A stretch of DNA of 52,810 bases from Rubripirellula sp. (GTDB taxonomy: Bacteria > Planctomycetota > Planctomycetia > Pirellulales > Pirellulaceae). Below are positions 45,335-52,810 of this stretch, in pieces. Both the position numbers and the translations under genes were made by a program. The stretch lies in NCBI GenBank assembly GCA_012270385.1, contig JAAXIK010000274.1:1-52810 (forward strand), in the 5' to 3' direction. The first letter of the stretch is position 1, and each line of letters starts with the position of its first letter. The notes beneath the pieces are model-generated. The model saw only the letters and a program-made list of their open reading frames with translations. It made no database searches and had not been told where the DNA came from.

Positions 45335-47341
45335 ATGATTTTGGATACTGCAGATTCCCAAGGACCCGACGATTCGAAAGGTTTGAGTTTTTCGAGTCAA
45401 ATTCTACTCGCGATGCAGAAATCTCACTCTGAACAGGAGTTTCTCGCATTGGTCATGCCCCAACTCTGCAAGGATTTGGATCTCGATGCTATTGGATTGG
45501 TGCAGCAAATTCGTGGCCATTGGGTAACAAAGGACTGGGAGGGCGGGGAAATTTCGGCTCCGGAGACCTTAGTTCCTAGAGCTTTGGATCAAGCACAATC
45601 GGTTTCAGAAGGCGGTTGGTTGGCAATCCCCTTGGAAAATTCATCATGCTTTATCGACCTGTGGCGATCGAAGGGGATTCCCGTCTCTGCCGCTGCTTTC
45701 GTATTCCACCCACTCCGGGTTCCGTGGGAGGACCGATCGGTGAAGCAGATCACCCAAATGGAGGAACTCGTCCGAAACTTAAGTACCGCTTTGGGGCAAT
45801 TAAGATGGTCAGACCATTGCTCTAGACGACTCAGTCAGCTGACCGCAGTGGTCGAAGCCGCAGCGAATTGGCAACGACATGATGACGATCAGACACTACT
45901 TGAAGCGATTGCTGATGCTGCAACCCGCATTCTGGAATGCGATCGAGCGAGTATCTTTCTCTGGGACCGAAAACGAAAGAAGCTGGTGGGAAGACCCGCA
46001 CTGGGTGTTCCCGGCGGGATTTTGGAAGTTGATGATTCCGCCGGTGTAGTGGGTGAAGTCCTTCAAAGTGGATTACCGCAAATATGGAATCGAGGTAGCG
46101 ACGAGGAGTCTAGGGTTAACCGTCGCGTAGACGAGAGCCTCGAGTTCGAAACACACTCTCTGATTGCTGTTCCTATGTTCGATATGCGCAATCGGCTGAT
46201 TGGTGTTTTTGAAGCGATCAACCATGCGGAATTCTTGTTCGATGAATCACACGGATTGGTTTTAGCCGATCTTGCCAGTCATGCTTCCGCAGCTATCGAG
46301 TCCCATCAAGTAAGGTCGGAATTGACTGCAACACGCGACCGACTCATTGATGACGCAGCAGCAAAGTCACCCTTGATCGGCTCACATGAGAGTATGGTTT
46401 CTATCAAAGAGACAGCACGAAAAGTGGCTGGAACCGATTTAGGCGTCTTGATTCGTGGGGGGAATGGTACTGGGAAGGAAGTGTTGGCTCGGACGATCCA
46501 TTTTGAAAGTAATCGTCGGGCGGGGCCTTTTATCGCGGTTAACTGTGCCGCTTTGGTGGAATCCTTATTGGAAAGTGAATTATTCGGACACGAGAAGGGT
46601 TCATTCACGGATGCACAAGCCACGCGGGTTGGCAAATTCGAATTAGCAGACCGGGGAACGTTATTTTTGGATGAAGTGGGGGACATGAGCCCGGGTGGGC
46701 AAGCGAAATTGCTTAGGGTTCTAGAGGAGAAGGTGGTTGTGCGTGTCGGAGGCTCACAAACGATCCCCGTGGATGTTCGGGTGATCGCAGCCACTAACCA
46801 GCCTCTAGAAGAATTGATCGAAAAAAAGCTTTTCCGAGAGGATCTCTTTTTCCGACTTAACGTTGTCAATATGACGTTACCTGATCTCAGGCATCGAGGT
46901 GATGACATCCTGGTTCTGGCCGAACATTTTCTTTTGCAGTTCTGCTCGCAGATCGGACGGAAGGTGCCTGATTTCAAAAACACAGCTAAGCAAGCTTTAC
47001 TCGCTTACCCATGGCCAGGAAATATTCGTGAATTGAGAAACACGATAGAGCGTGTTGCATATCTCTGTTCAGAGGAGGAGATCGATGTTGAAGATCTGAT
47101 GATGAATCCATCCATGGATCTGACACCTTCCAAGGATCTTTTACCGATCGAAGGAACTCTCAATGAAGCGACTCGCTCCTTTCAGGTTCAGCATATCCGT
47201 CGAGCGATTGAACTGTGTGATGGTAAGATGACACAAGCGGCAAAGTTATTGGGACTGCATCGTTCGAATCTTTATCGAAAAATGCACCAGTTGGGTATGC
47301 CTGCAGGCGAGGAAGCATCCGATCCATCGGTAATGGATTAA
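45335..47341 (+). CDS. GAF-domain sigma-54-dependent activator (Fis family)
   Basis: A 668-aa transcription activator. A first GAF-like region (about 30-160) and a clear GAF domain (about 180-335: ILECDRASIFLWDRKRKKLVGR, VGEVLQSGLPQIWN, LIAVPMFDMRNRLIGVFEAIN) precede the AAA+ domain. Walker A is GGNGTGKE, Walker B is GTLFLDEVGDM, and the arginine finger is FREDLFFRLNVV. The sigma-54 contact loop reads GSFTDA instead of GAFTGA. A C-terminal Fis-type helix-turn-helix (MTQAAKLLGLHRSNLYRKMHQL) binds DNA. It is divergent from fabI with a 219-base gap. It converges on the M20 deacylase. Signal sensed is unknown. Confidence 0.94.
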   Translation: MILDTADSQGPDDSKGLSFSSQILLAMQKSHSEQEFLALVMPQLCKDLDLDAIGLVQQIRGHWVTKDWEGGEISAPETLVPRALDQAQSVSEGGWLAIPLENSSCFIDLWRSKGIPVSAAAFVFHPLRVPWEDRSVKQITQMEELVRNLSTALGQLRWSDHCSRRLSQLTAVVEAAANWQRHDDDQTLLEAIADAATRILECDRASIFLWDRKRKKLVGRPALGVPGGILEVDDSAGVVGEVLQSGLPQIWNRGSDEESRVNRRVDESLEFETHSLIAVPMFDMRNRLIGVFEAINHAEFLFDESHGLVLADLASHASAAIESHQVRSELTATRDRLIDDAAAKSPLIGSHESMVSIKETARKVAGTDLGVLIRGGNGTGKEVLARTIHFESNRRAGPFIAVNCAALVESLLESELFGHEKGSFTDAQATRVGKFELADRGTLFLDEVGDMSPGGQAKLLRVLEEKVVVRVGGSQTIPVDVRVIAATNQPLEELIEKKLFREDLFFRLNVVNMTLPDLRHRGDDILVLAEHFLLQFCSQIGRKVPDFKNTAKQALLAYPWPGNIRELRNTIERVAYLCSEEEIDVEDLMMNPSMDLTPSKDLLPIEGTLNEATRSFQVQHIRRAIELCDGKMTQAAKLLGLHRSNLYRKMHQLGMPAGEEASDPSVMD

Positions 47342-47357
47342 GAATTCACTCACCGCT

Positions 47358-48542
47358 TTAGCAACACCAGTGTCGAATCACTTTGCTGTAGGTTTTGGTC
47401 CCGTCCGCTAGTTGGTCTAACGCGATCCATTCATCGGTGGTGTGCGCTTGAGCAATATCGCCCGGGCCGAATACAACACGATGATTGAGTTCATGAAACT
47501 CTCCCCCGTCTGTTCCATAGCAAACTGTTCTAGGTTCAGAGTTGGCAAGATCCGAAAGTTTTTTTATGGTTGGATCATCAGAGTCAATCCACATTGGAGG
47601 ACCCTCTCCACAGGGTTCAATCTTCAAATCCAGCTCTTCAGCCAAACGATGGATTTCCTCACGCAGATCCGTACCATCAATTTCGGGCATGGGGCGATAG
47701 GAAACCCAGGCTGTGGATCGATCAGGCGTAATGTTGATCGCTGTACACTCGTCACTGACTCCGAAATTCCAGGAGAGTGTGGGAGGATCATATCTTGGAT
47801 CGTGGTACCTCGGATCCGCTTCGGTTCGCTCACCGATTTCGAGCAAACGCTGTAGAAACGGAACCATCTTTCGGTTGGCATTGATTCCGTCTCTGCTACT
47901 GCTGTGGGCAGCTTTTCCAATGCTTGTGATTCGGTATCCCACAATGCCTTTATGAGCATGAACGACTGACAAGCGAGTCGGTTCACCAATCAGTCCTAGA
48001 GGTTGATGGCTAATCAATTCGCGGTAAGAGTTCGAGTGTTGGACAAGGTGCTTTGCCCCCAAGAAACCCACTTCTTCGTCGGCGGTGCAAACAATCCAAA
48101 GCGGTCTTTTTTGGTGAGATCTATCTAAGGTTTCAGCGCAGGCCATCATCGTTGCCAGGCTACCTTTCATGTCACAAGATCCACGCCCGTAGAGTCGGTT
48201 ATTCAGGATTTTTGGCGAGAATGGGTCGCCATCAGGTCCGTTCCATCCTCGCGTTGGCACGACATCGGTGTGGCAAAAATAAGCTAAGCCATTTGTTGGT
48301 GAAGAAGAACGTTCAGCGTTTCCACTTGTCGGAGGAGATGCGGATACCGGATCCCGCTTGGCGACAATATTGACCTTCTCGACTCCCTGTCGATCCCGAT
48401 AATCCGTTTGTTCAATGGTGAAACCTAGGTCTTCGAGTTGATTACTCACCCAATCAGATATCTCACGGTTGCTAGTTGAGCTCACCGAGGGGAACTCAAT
48501 CAATCTCTGAAGGTAGGCAATCGAGGATTCAAAGGACGGCAT
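47358..48542 (-). CDS. argE: M20 metallopeptidase, acetylornithine deacetylase-like
   Basis: A 394-aa zinc-dependent amidohydrolase of the ArgE/DapE group. Metal ligands are in AYFCHTDVVP, GRGSCDMKGSLA and CTADEEVGFLGAKHL; the dimerisation domain runs from HAHKGIVGYRI to YRPMPEID; the last ligand is in VFGPGDIAQAHTTDEW. The length and the GSCDMKG and ADEE segments favour acetylornithine deacetylase (arginine synthesis), but succinyl-diaminopimelate desuccinylase or a general aminoacylase is not excluded. Stop is TAA. Confidence 0.85.
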   Translation of the reverse strand: MPSFESSIAYLQRLIEFPSVSSTSNREISDWVSNQLEDLGFTIEQTDYRDRQGVEKVNIVAKRDPVSASPPTSGNAERSSSPTNGLAYFCHTDVVPTRGWNGPDGDPFSPKILNNRLYGRGSCDMKGSLATMMACAETLDRSHQKRPLWIVCTADEEVGFLGAKHLVQHSNSYRELISHQPLGLIGEPTRLSVVHAHKGIVGYRITSIGKAAHSSSRDGINANRKMVPFLQRLLEIGERTEADPRYHDPRYDPPTLSWNFGVSDECTAINITPDRSTAWVSYRPMPEIDGTDLREEIHRLAEELDLKIEPCGEGPPMWIDSDDPTIKKLSDLANSEPRTVCYGTDGGEFHELNHRVVFGPGDIAQAHTTDEWIALDQLADGTKTYSKVIRHWCC

Positions 48543-48622
48543 GCGTGGTCTAGGTGATTAGGAGAATTGGATAGCTGCGAAATCAATTCGAGATCATTTC
48601 GGGGAGGCATTACCCTGCATCA

Positions 48623-48862
48623 TTATTCGTTTTCACTGAAAAGGGATTGGAGTGTGGATTCGATGTTTTCTTTGTCAGTACCATCCAGATCACTCTGTAT
48701 TTCCCGAATCCATTCTAATGCTTCATCACGTAGGCCATCATTCGTTTTTGGAGCAATGAACTGATAAACGGATTTGGCCGCTGTGCTGAACGTGTCTCCC
48801 GCAACTTCGAAGCGAGCTAGTTGATGAGCAAGTGCCCAAGGTAATTCATCAATGGTGTAGAT
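48623..48862 (-). pseudogene. 79-codon continuation of the J-like protein gene after in-frame TAG
   Basis: Directly after the TAG at 48863-48865 the same frame stays open for 79 codons, to TAA at 48623. It encodes IYTIDELPWALAHQLARFEV and a helical tail ending LFSENE. No ATG, GTG or TTG lies at its beginning, so it cannot be a free gene. It reads naturally as the C-terminus of the upstream protein: VVRYTAKN-(TAG)-IYTIDELPWALAHQLA would be a beta strand followed by helices. Confidence 0.65.
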
Positions 48863-50446
48863 CTAATTTTTAGCGGTATATCTAACAACAAATTGTTCCG
48901 GACTTTTTTCAACTACGATCCCCCGACAGTCACGTGTAACTTCAAAGTCATTTCCTATTTCAAGTTTGGAAATGGAATCAGTAATCGCAGTTCGATAGAA
49001 GATGGCTAAGTCAATGATCTGAAAAAGCTCCGTAGCTCGACTCATCTGCTCTTCTGACATTTCCTGATCCAGCATTCGATTTGCGATCAGGTTCATCTGA
49101 TTCCAATCCGCTGCTTGGATAGCTTGTGAAGCAGTTTGTAACACTTGCTCTGCTTTCTCCAGAACCTCATCACTGAGAGGTTCCGGTGAGGTTTCGTTGT
49201 CTGGAGTTTGTGGCTTGGTGAGGTCGGGTGCGGGTTGCATCTCCTCCTTCATCTCGTTGTTCGGTTCTTCCGATTCACCGCCTTGTTCCATGTTGGTGTC
49301 GGTGGGCGTTGTCGTCGGCTTTGGTTTTTGCTCTTCCTTCGTTTCAGGAATGGGATCGCTCAGTTTTTGTTCGCTGCCATTATTCTTCGTTTCTTTTGAA
49401 TCAGGCCCCAAGCTCCCCATGATGGGATCTTTTGGCTTAGCGGGAGGAGGTGCTTGTGGTTGATTTTGCACATCTTCTGGATTGGCTTCCTGATCTTCTG
49501 GTTTCGTGTTCACCGCAAAACCGTCATCAGATACCGTGATCACAACACCCGGCCTGTTGATAATGAAGAAGAGAACGACTCCCACGACTCCAAAGCAACA
49601 GATAGCGAAGATTGCGGGGACCAGCATCCCTGTTTTGGATCGTCGCCTCCGGTTGCCCTGAGGTCGCTTGACTAGCAACTCATCTTCGTTACTGATTGCT
49701 GGAATACTTTCTTCAAAGCTGGGAAGTGTGATGGTTTCTTGGTCAGGGGAATCAGGTATTTCAATGGAATCCGTAGGTTGTGACTGATTGGATTCAAGAG
49801 AGCTTAATAGATCAGAGGGTAACAGTGACTCATCAGAGGGAAGTAAGCTTTCTGATAAAAGTACATTCTGCTCGATTGCGGTTGTTTCTCCATTGGTAGA
49901 GTCTGACGAGTCGAGGTCATCGTTCGTTAGATGTGGAGGCGTTGGGAAGTCTGGAGGGCTAACAGGTACTGGAGGGCTAACAGGTACTGGAGGGCTAACA
50001 GGTACTGGGGGAGTAACTACTGCTGGGTCATCTTCTTCTTTCGACTGACCTTCTGACGCCTCACTCACCAGTACAAAATCCTCCAGCGGATTGGTGTCCG
50101 GTAGTAGGCCATAAAGTGGGTCATCCTCAGCGAGGCTTGTTGCAGTGAAATTGGACTTTGAAGAGCCTTCAGCAAAGCCCCCAACCGTTGTGAGTTGTGG
50201 TTGCTCCCTTTTAGAAGGATCCGACAAGATTTGTTTGGCATCCGTCGCGAGTCGAGCAGCCGCTTTCCATCTTTTCGGATTCGCTGTTTCTTTGCTCGCC
50301 TTCAGTTCCCTGATCACTTTACGCATTGTGGTCTGGATGACTTCTGGATCAGCTTCATCAGGCTTCAATCCGAAGACGTCGTACGCATTTGGCTTCAAGA
50401 CACCGTCTGGAATAGGCAAAAGATCGGAGAGAGGATGGGCCGACAT
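48863..50446 (-). CDS. J-domain-like, Pro-repeat, single-span membrane protein, ended by in-frame TAG
   Basis: From the ATG at 50446 the frame has 527 codons. Residues 12-85 look J-domain-like (PNAYDVFGLKPDEADPEV..VIRELK..NPKRWKAAARLATDAKQIL). A Pro-rich tandem repeat (PPVPVS, three to four copies) spans about 146-168. One membrane helix covers 274-298, preceded by a basic patch. A Lys/Glu/Pro-rich linker follows, and a folded C-terminal domain (about 400-527: QVLQTASQAIQAADWNQMNLIANRM, VVEKSPEQFVVRYTAKN) ends in TAG. The frame then continues for 79 codons. The open frame above 50446 to 50560 encodes a hydrophobic stretch but no convincing start. Function is unknown. Confidence 0.75.
   Translation of the reverse strand: MSAHPLSDLLPIPDGVLKPNAYDVFGLKPDEADPEVIQTTMRKVIRELKASKETANPKRWKAAARLATDAKQILSDPSKREQPQLTTVGGFAEGSSKSNFTATSLAEDDPLYGLLPDTNPLEDFVLVSEASEGQSKEEDDPAVVTPPVPVSPPVPVSPPVPVSPPDFPTPPHLTNDDLDSSDSTNGETTAIEQNVLLSESLLPSDESLLPSDLLSSLESNQSQPTDSIEIPDSPDQETITLPSFEESIPAISNEDELLVKRPQGNRRRRSKTGMLVPAIFAICCFGVVGVVLFFIINRPGVVITVSDDGFAVNTKPEDQEANPEDVQNQPQAPPPAKPKDPIMGSLGPDSKETKNNGSEQKLSDPIPETKEEQKPKPTTTPTDTNMEQGGESEEPNNEMKEEMQPAPDLTKPQTPDNETSPEPLSDEVLEKAEQVLQTASQAIQAADWNQMNLIANRMLDQEMSEEQMSRATELFQIIDLAIFYRTAITDSISKLEIGNDFEVTRDCRGIVVEKSPEQFVVRYTAKN
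49953..50010. repeat. 18-bp tandem repeat encoding PPVPVS
   Basis: Three exact 18-base units (GGAGGGCTAACAGGTACT at 49953, 49971 and 49989 on the plus strand) followed by a partial fourth. The length is a multiple of three, so copy-number changes keep the reading frame of the minus-strand J-like protein gene. Confidence 0.9.
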
Positions 50447-50560
50447 GATGACTGGAGTGAGTGGTGAGAGTGAATTGAGGACGAGAGATTGATGTATCCT
50501 AGGACAAACAATAAGCGACAAAAATGACGATGTTGGGATAAAAAGGATCGAAATGATCAA

Positions 50561-51334
50561 TCAGGGTTTTCGTTTCGATAATTCCCATAACGCGTGGCAA
50601 ACAAGATTGGATTGAGGGAGGTGGGGAGATCTCAAATAGGGAGTGACCCATTCAGCGTCTCCCCCGGTGATCACGGTCCGTATATTTCCTGCGGCGATGG
50701 AATTCTGTTCCGCATACTGGTTGATCATGCCATCGATCGCGGATGCAAGTCCAAGAATCACACCGCTGCGAATGGCATCGCTGGTATTTTTACCTGGAAG
50801 TGAAATCGGTCCAGGCTTCGTCCATTTTACCTCTGGCAGCCGTTCCGTTCGCAACGCCAAAGACTCGGTCTGTAATTGTATTCCAGGTAGAACGCTCCCG
50901 CCGGCAAAATTTCCTTCAGAATCGATCCAGTCGATGGTCACTGCCGTCCCGAAGCTGACAACGATGAGGGGGGGGGCGAACAGGGTGGATGCCATAAAAC
51001 CACTCAACAAGCGATCAATTCCCAATTGATCTGGATGATCCACCGCCGTTGATAAGGGTACATCTTGGTGGCGAATCCGTTGGATGACAGGATCATCCTG
51101 ATTGTTTCCGATTGCAACCTCGAGAGTCTTTGAACGCTCCTGATTTACACTTGCAATGAGCCACTGCTTAGGTGTTGATCCAGTGATTACTTTGGGGAAT
51201 TGCGAAACGGATTGATGCCAATTCGTGTTTTGATAGACATAGGATTCAACAATCAGCTCGGTCTCCGACACAACCGCGACTTTGGCCGAGGTGTTCCCTA
51301 TATCAACAAAAGCGAGATCCTGATCTCGTTTCAC
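50561..51334 (-). CDS. coaX: Type III pantothenate kinase
   Basis: Phosphorylates pantothenate, the first step of CoA synthesis. Motifs of the ASKHA fold are [10 protein letters not shown] (D11), [11 protein letters not shown] and [23 protein letters not shown]-type (here [13 protein letters not shown]) and [10 protein letters not shown] complete the 257-aa family pattern. The start is GTG, overlapping the obg stop by four bases (GTGA), so it is coupled to obg. Stop is TGA. Together with coaC at 15.3 kb it shows two CoA-pathway genes in this window. Confidence 0.95.
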   Translation of the reverse strand: MKRDQDLAFVDIGNTSAKVAVVSETELIVESYVYQNTNWHQSVSQFPKVITGSTPKQWLIASVNQERSKTLEVAIGNNQDDPVIQRIRHQDVPLSTAVDHPDQLGIDRLLSGFMASTLFAPPLIVVSFGTAVTIDWIDSEGNFAGGSVLPGIQLQTESLALRTERLPEVKWTKPGPISLPGKNTSDAIRSGVILGLASAIDGMINQYAEQNSIAAGNIRTVITGGDAEWVTPYLRSPHLPQSNLVCHALWELSKRKP

Positions 51335-52512
51335 TTCGTTTCCCCATGACTTGGGTCGATCTCTGGTTCGAGTTCGAAATCTTTGGCTTGCATTTCATTT
51401 GAGAGTGCAGCGGTGGGACCATGAAGATGTGGGGGCAGTCGTTTTTTCTTTGATGATTTGACCGGCTCCCTGGAAGATTCTCGACCAACCACCACTTGTT
51501 CCCCGGCTGCGATCAACTGTTCGCGTCGGACCTCCACTCTTCGCATGATTTCTTCAAGCAGTTCGCCAATGCCATCACCTTGAATTGCACTCAGTAGATA
51601 AACCGTTTCTCCGATTTCTTCCTGAAGAGCTTTTTGGATTTCACTCGAACCCTCCATTTCCGACTTGGAAACGACAACGATCTGATCGCGTTCGGCAAGA
51701 GATGGGTCGTATTCCTGAAGTTCGGTCCGGATCGCACGATAGTTTTCTATAGGATCGGTTTGATCAACTGGAAACGGTTCGACAAGATGGACAAGAAGAC
51801 CAGCTCGCTCCACGTGACGAAGGAATTCGTGACCCAGTCCTACACCTTCGCTCGCTCCTTCAATCAATCCCGGAATATCAGCCGCAACAAAGGAACGTTC
51901 ACCGCTTAGTTCAACAATCCCCAAATTTGGATGTTTGGTGGTGAAAGGGTAGTCTGCAATTTCTGGTCTCGCGCTGGTGATGTGACTCAGAAGTGTACTC
52001 TTCCCCGCATTCGGCTTTCCAATGAATCCAACATCCGCAATCGATTTCAATTCAAGGATCACAAATCGCGTTTCTCCCTCTTCCCCTGGGGTGCATTCAC
52101 GAGGACTTCGATTGACACTACTTTTGAAGTGCGCGTTCCCACGGCCACCTTTACCTCCCTTGGCGATGACAAACTGCTCACCGTGATGCTTCATATCTTT
52201 GATCACAAAATGTTGATCTGCATCGATCACGGTTGTGCCTGGGGGCACGAGCAATTTTTGATCCCTGCCTTTTTTCCCATGACGGAGGGATCCTTGACCG
52301 GGTTGCCCTTTGTTTGCACGAAACAATCTCTGATTTGCGTAGGCGGCTAAGCTATTCACTCCTACTTTGGCTTCAAGAACGATGCTGGCCCCGTCTCCGC
52401 CATCTCCACCATCCGGCCCCCCGCGAGGCACGTATTTTTCACGTCTCATGCTTGAGCAGCCATCGCCACCTTTACCCGCACGTAACTCGATCAGAACACG
52501 ATCAACAAACAT
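51331..52512 (-). CDS. obg: Obg GTPase (ribosome assembly)
   Basis: A 393-aa Obg/CgtA protein. The glycine-rich Obg domain (1-158) has [30 protein letters not shown]. The GTPase domain has G1 GKPNAGKST (166-173), G3 [10 protein letters not shown] (212-) and G5 [10 protein letters not shown]. The G4 motif, normally NKxD, is SKSE (282-285), so the guanine-specifying Asp is Glu. The C-terminal 60 residues are charged. It acts in 50S ribosome assembly and stress response. The gene order obg-coaX is tightly coupled. Start ATG at 52512. Confidence 0.95.
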   Translation of the reverse strand: MFVDRVLIELRAGKGGDGCSSMRREKYVPRGGPDGGDGGDGASIVLEAKVGVNSLAAYANQRLFRANKGQPGQGSLRHGKKGRDQKLLVPPGTTVIDADQHFVIKDMKHHGEQFVIAKGGKGGRGNAHFKSSVNRSPRECTPGEEGETRFVILELKSIADVGFIGKPNAGKSTLLSHITSARPEIADYPFTTKHPNLGIVELSGERSFVAADIPGLIEGASEGVGLGHEFLRHVERAGLLVHLVEPFPVDQTDPIENYRAIRTELQEYDPSLAERDQIVVVSKSEMEGSSEIQKALQEEIGETVYLLSAIQGDGIGELLEEIMRRVEVRREQLIAAGEQVVVGRESSREPVKSSKKKRLPPHLHGPTAALSNEMQAKDFELEPEIDPSHGETK

Positions 52513-52661
52513 TCAATACCAGTCGTAAAAAAGCGGGTTTGGGAAGTAATCCGTTCAGCAGCCAGGGAGTCAGCCGATCAGGTCGTTCCGATGAGACTTG
52601 AACCAGACCCCATCTTACAAAATAACCTCATCACGCAAAGACTTTGTCCGAAGGCATCGAG

Positions 52662-52810
52662 ATGATCTTGAGTTCAAGGTCGTCGCATCAAAAAGCTTAC
52701 GTCTGCTATCTCAGTAGCCAATCCCTGGATCTCGCGTCACTCAGACATTTTCATGCAGTGAGAGAATTGGAGTTTGGCCACGAACCCGTTTCCATTCGAT
52801 CAGGGTGCAG
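52662..52810 (+). CDS. Possible start of a further gene, truncated by the window edge
   Basis: From the ATG at 52662 the frame stays open to the last base (49 codons, MILSSRSSHQKAYVCYLSS..). A TTG in the same frame at 52644 is an alternative start; the nearest upstream stop is at 52623. Too short to identify. It is divergent from obg. Confidence 0.4.
   Translation, partial: MILSSRSSHQKAYVCYLSSQSLDLASLRHFHAVRELEFGHEPVSIRSGC

Noticed and set aside
30052-48865. Reassignment of UAG to an amino acid
   Set aside because: TAG is the natural stop in tpiA, gmk, DUF1080 and other genes whose ends fit their families, so reassignment would extend many proteins with random residues.
49197-50048. Several plus-strand frames opposite the J-like protein gene
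   Set aside because: They are shadows of the Pro/Glu-rich reading frame.

Overview
The window looks like chromosomal DNA of a planctomycete, most likely a marine Pirellulaceae-type bacterium. The evidence is the mix of families: a secreted sulfatase, a DUF1080 protein, a PQQ-type beta-propeller protein, a PhoD-like phosphatase, an ECF sigma factor translationally coupled to a membrane-anchored Ser/Thr kinase, very long Ser/Asp/Asn-rich proteins, and many short operons on alternating strands. I see no phage, insertion sequence, CRISPR array or rRNA. One tRNA gene is present, tRNA-Arg(CCU).

Layout. 1-6.9 kb: the 3' part of a sulfatase, a beta-lactamase-fold serine hydrolase with an odd leader, tRNA-Arg, an SGNH hydrolase, a ThiD2-ThiE thiamine fusion, a CYTH protein and a small Cys-rich exported protein with a clear terminator. 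7-15.9 kb: a radical SAM enzyme, a hypothetical protein, glutamate dehydrogenase, then a tightly packed housekeeping run (DAHP synthase, tpiA, secG, yicC, gmk, rpoZ, coaC). 16-22.6 kb: a CBS/DRTGG-containing DHH pyrophosphatase, a PhoD-like phosphatase, a PQQ-repeat protein, a SixA-like phosphatase and a membrane metallophosphoesterase. 22.6-31.2 kb, all on the minus strand: the kinase and its sigma factor, a DUF1080 protein, a dihydroorotase homologue with missing metal ligands, and a giant membrane protein gene cut by an in-frame TAG. 31.8-39.4 kb: an HTH-like protein, a secreted alpha/beta hydrolase, a Fe-S (6-4)-type photolyase, an SseB-like protein and a kinase-fold-like membrane protein. 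39.4-52.8 kb: recG; a minus-strand fabI / redoxin / prenyltransferase-like / lolD group; a GAF sigma-54 activator; an M20 deacylase; a second long gene cut by an in-frame TAG; coaX-obg; and the possible start of one more gene at the right edge.

The main oddities are two separate in-frame amber codons. One (30052-30054) interrupts a roughly 1165-codon gene and the other (48863-48865) a roughly 607-codon gene. In both, the frame stays open and protein-like beyond the TAG. About a dozen other genes here, including tpiA and gmk, end in TAG, so wholesale UAG reassignment is unlikely. Nonsense mutation, readthrough or suppression, or base-call error remain possible. Other points are a dihydroorotase lacking most metal ligands, a CoaC with Ser for the substrate-binding Asn, and a prenyltransferase-fold protein lacking zinc ligands next to fabI and lolD. 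Family assignments come from reading motifs by eye; no database search was run.
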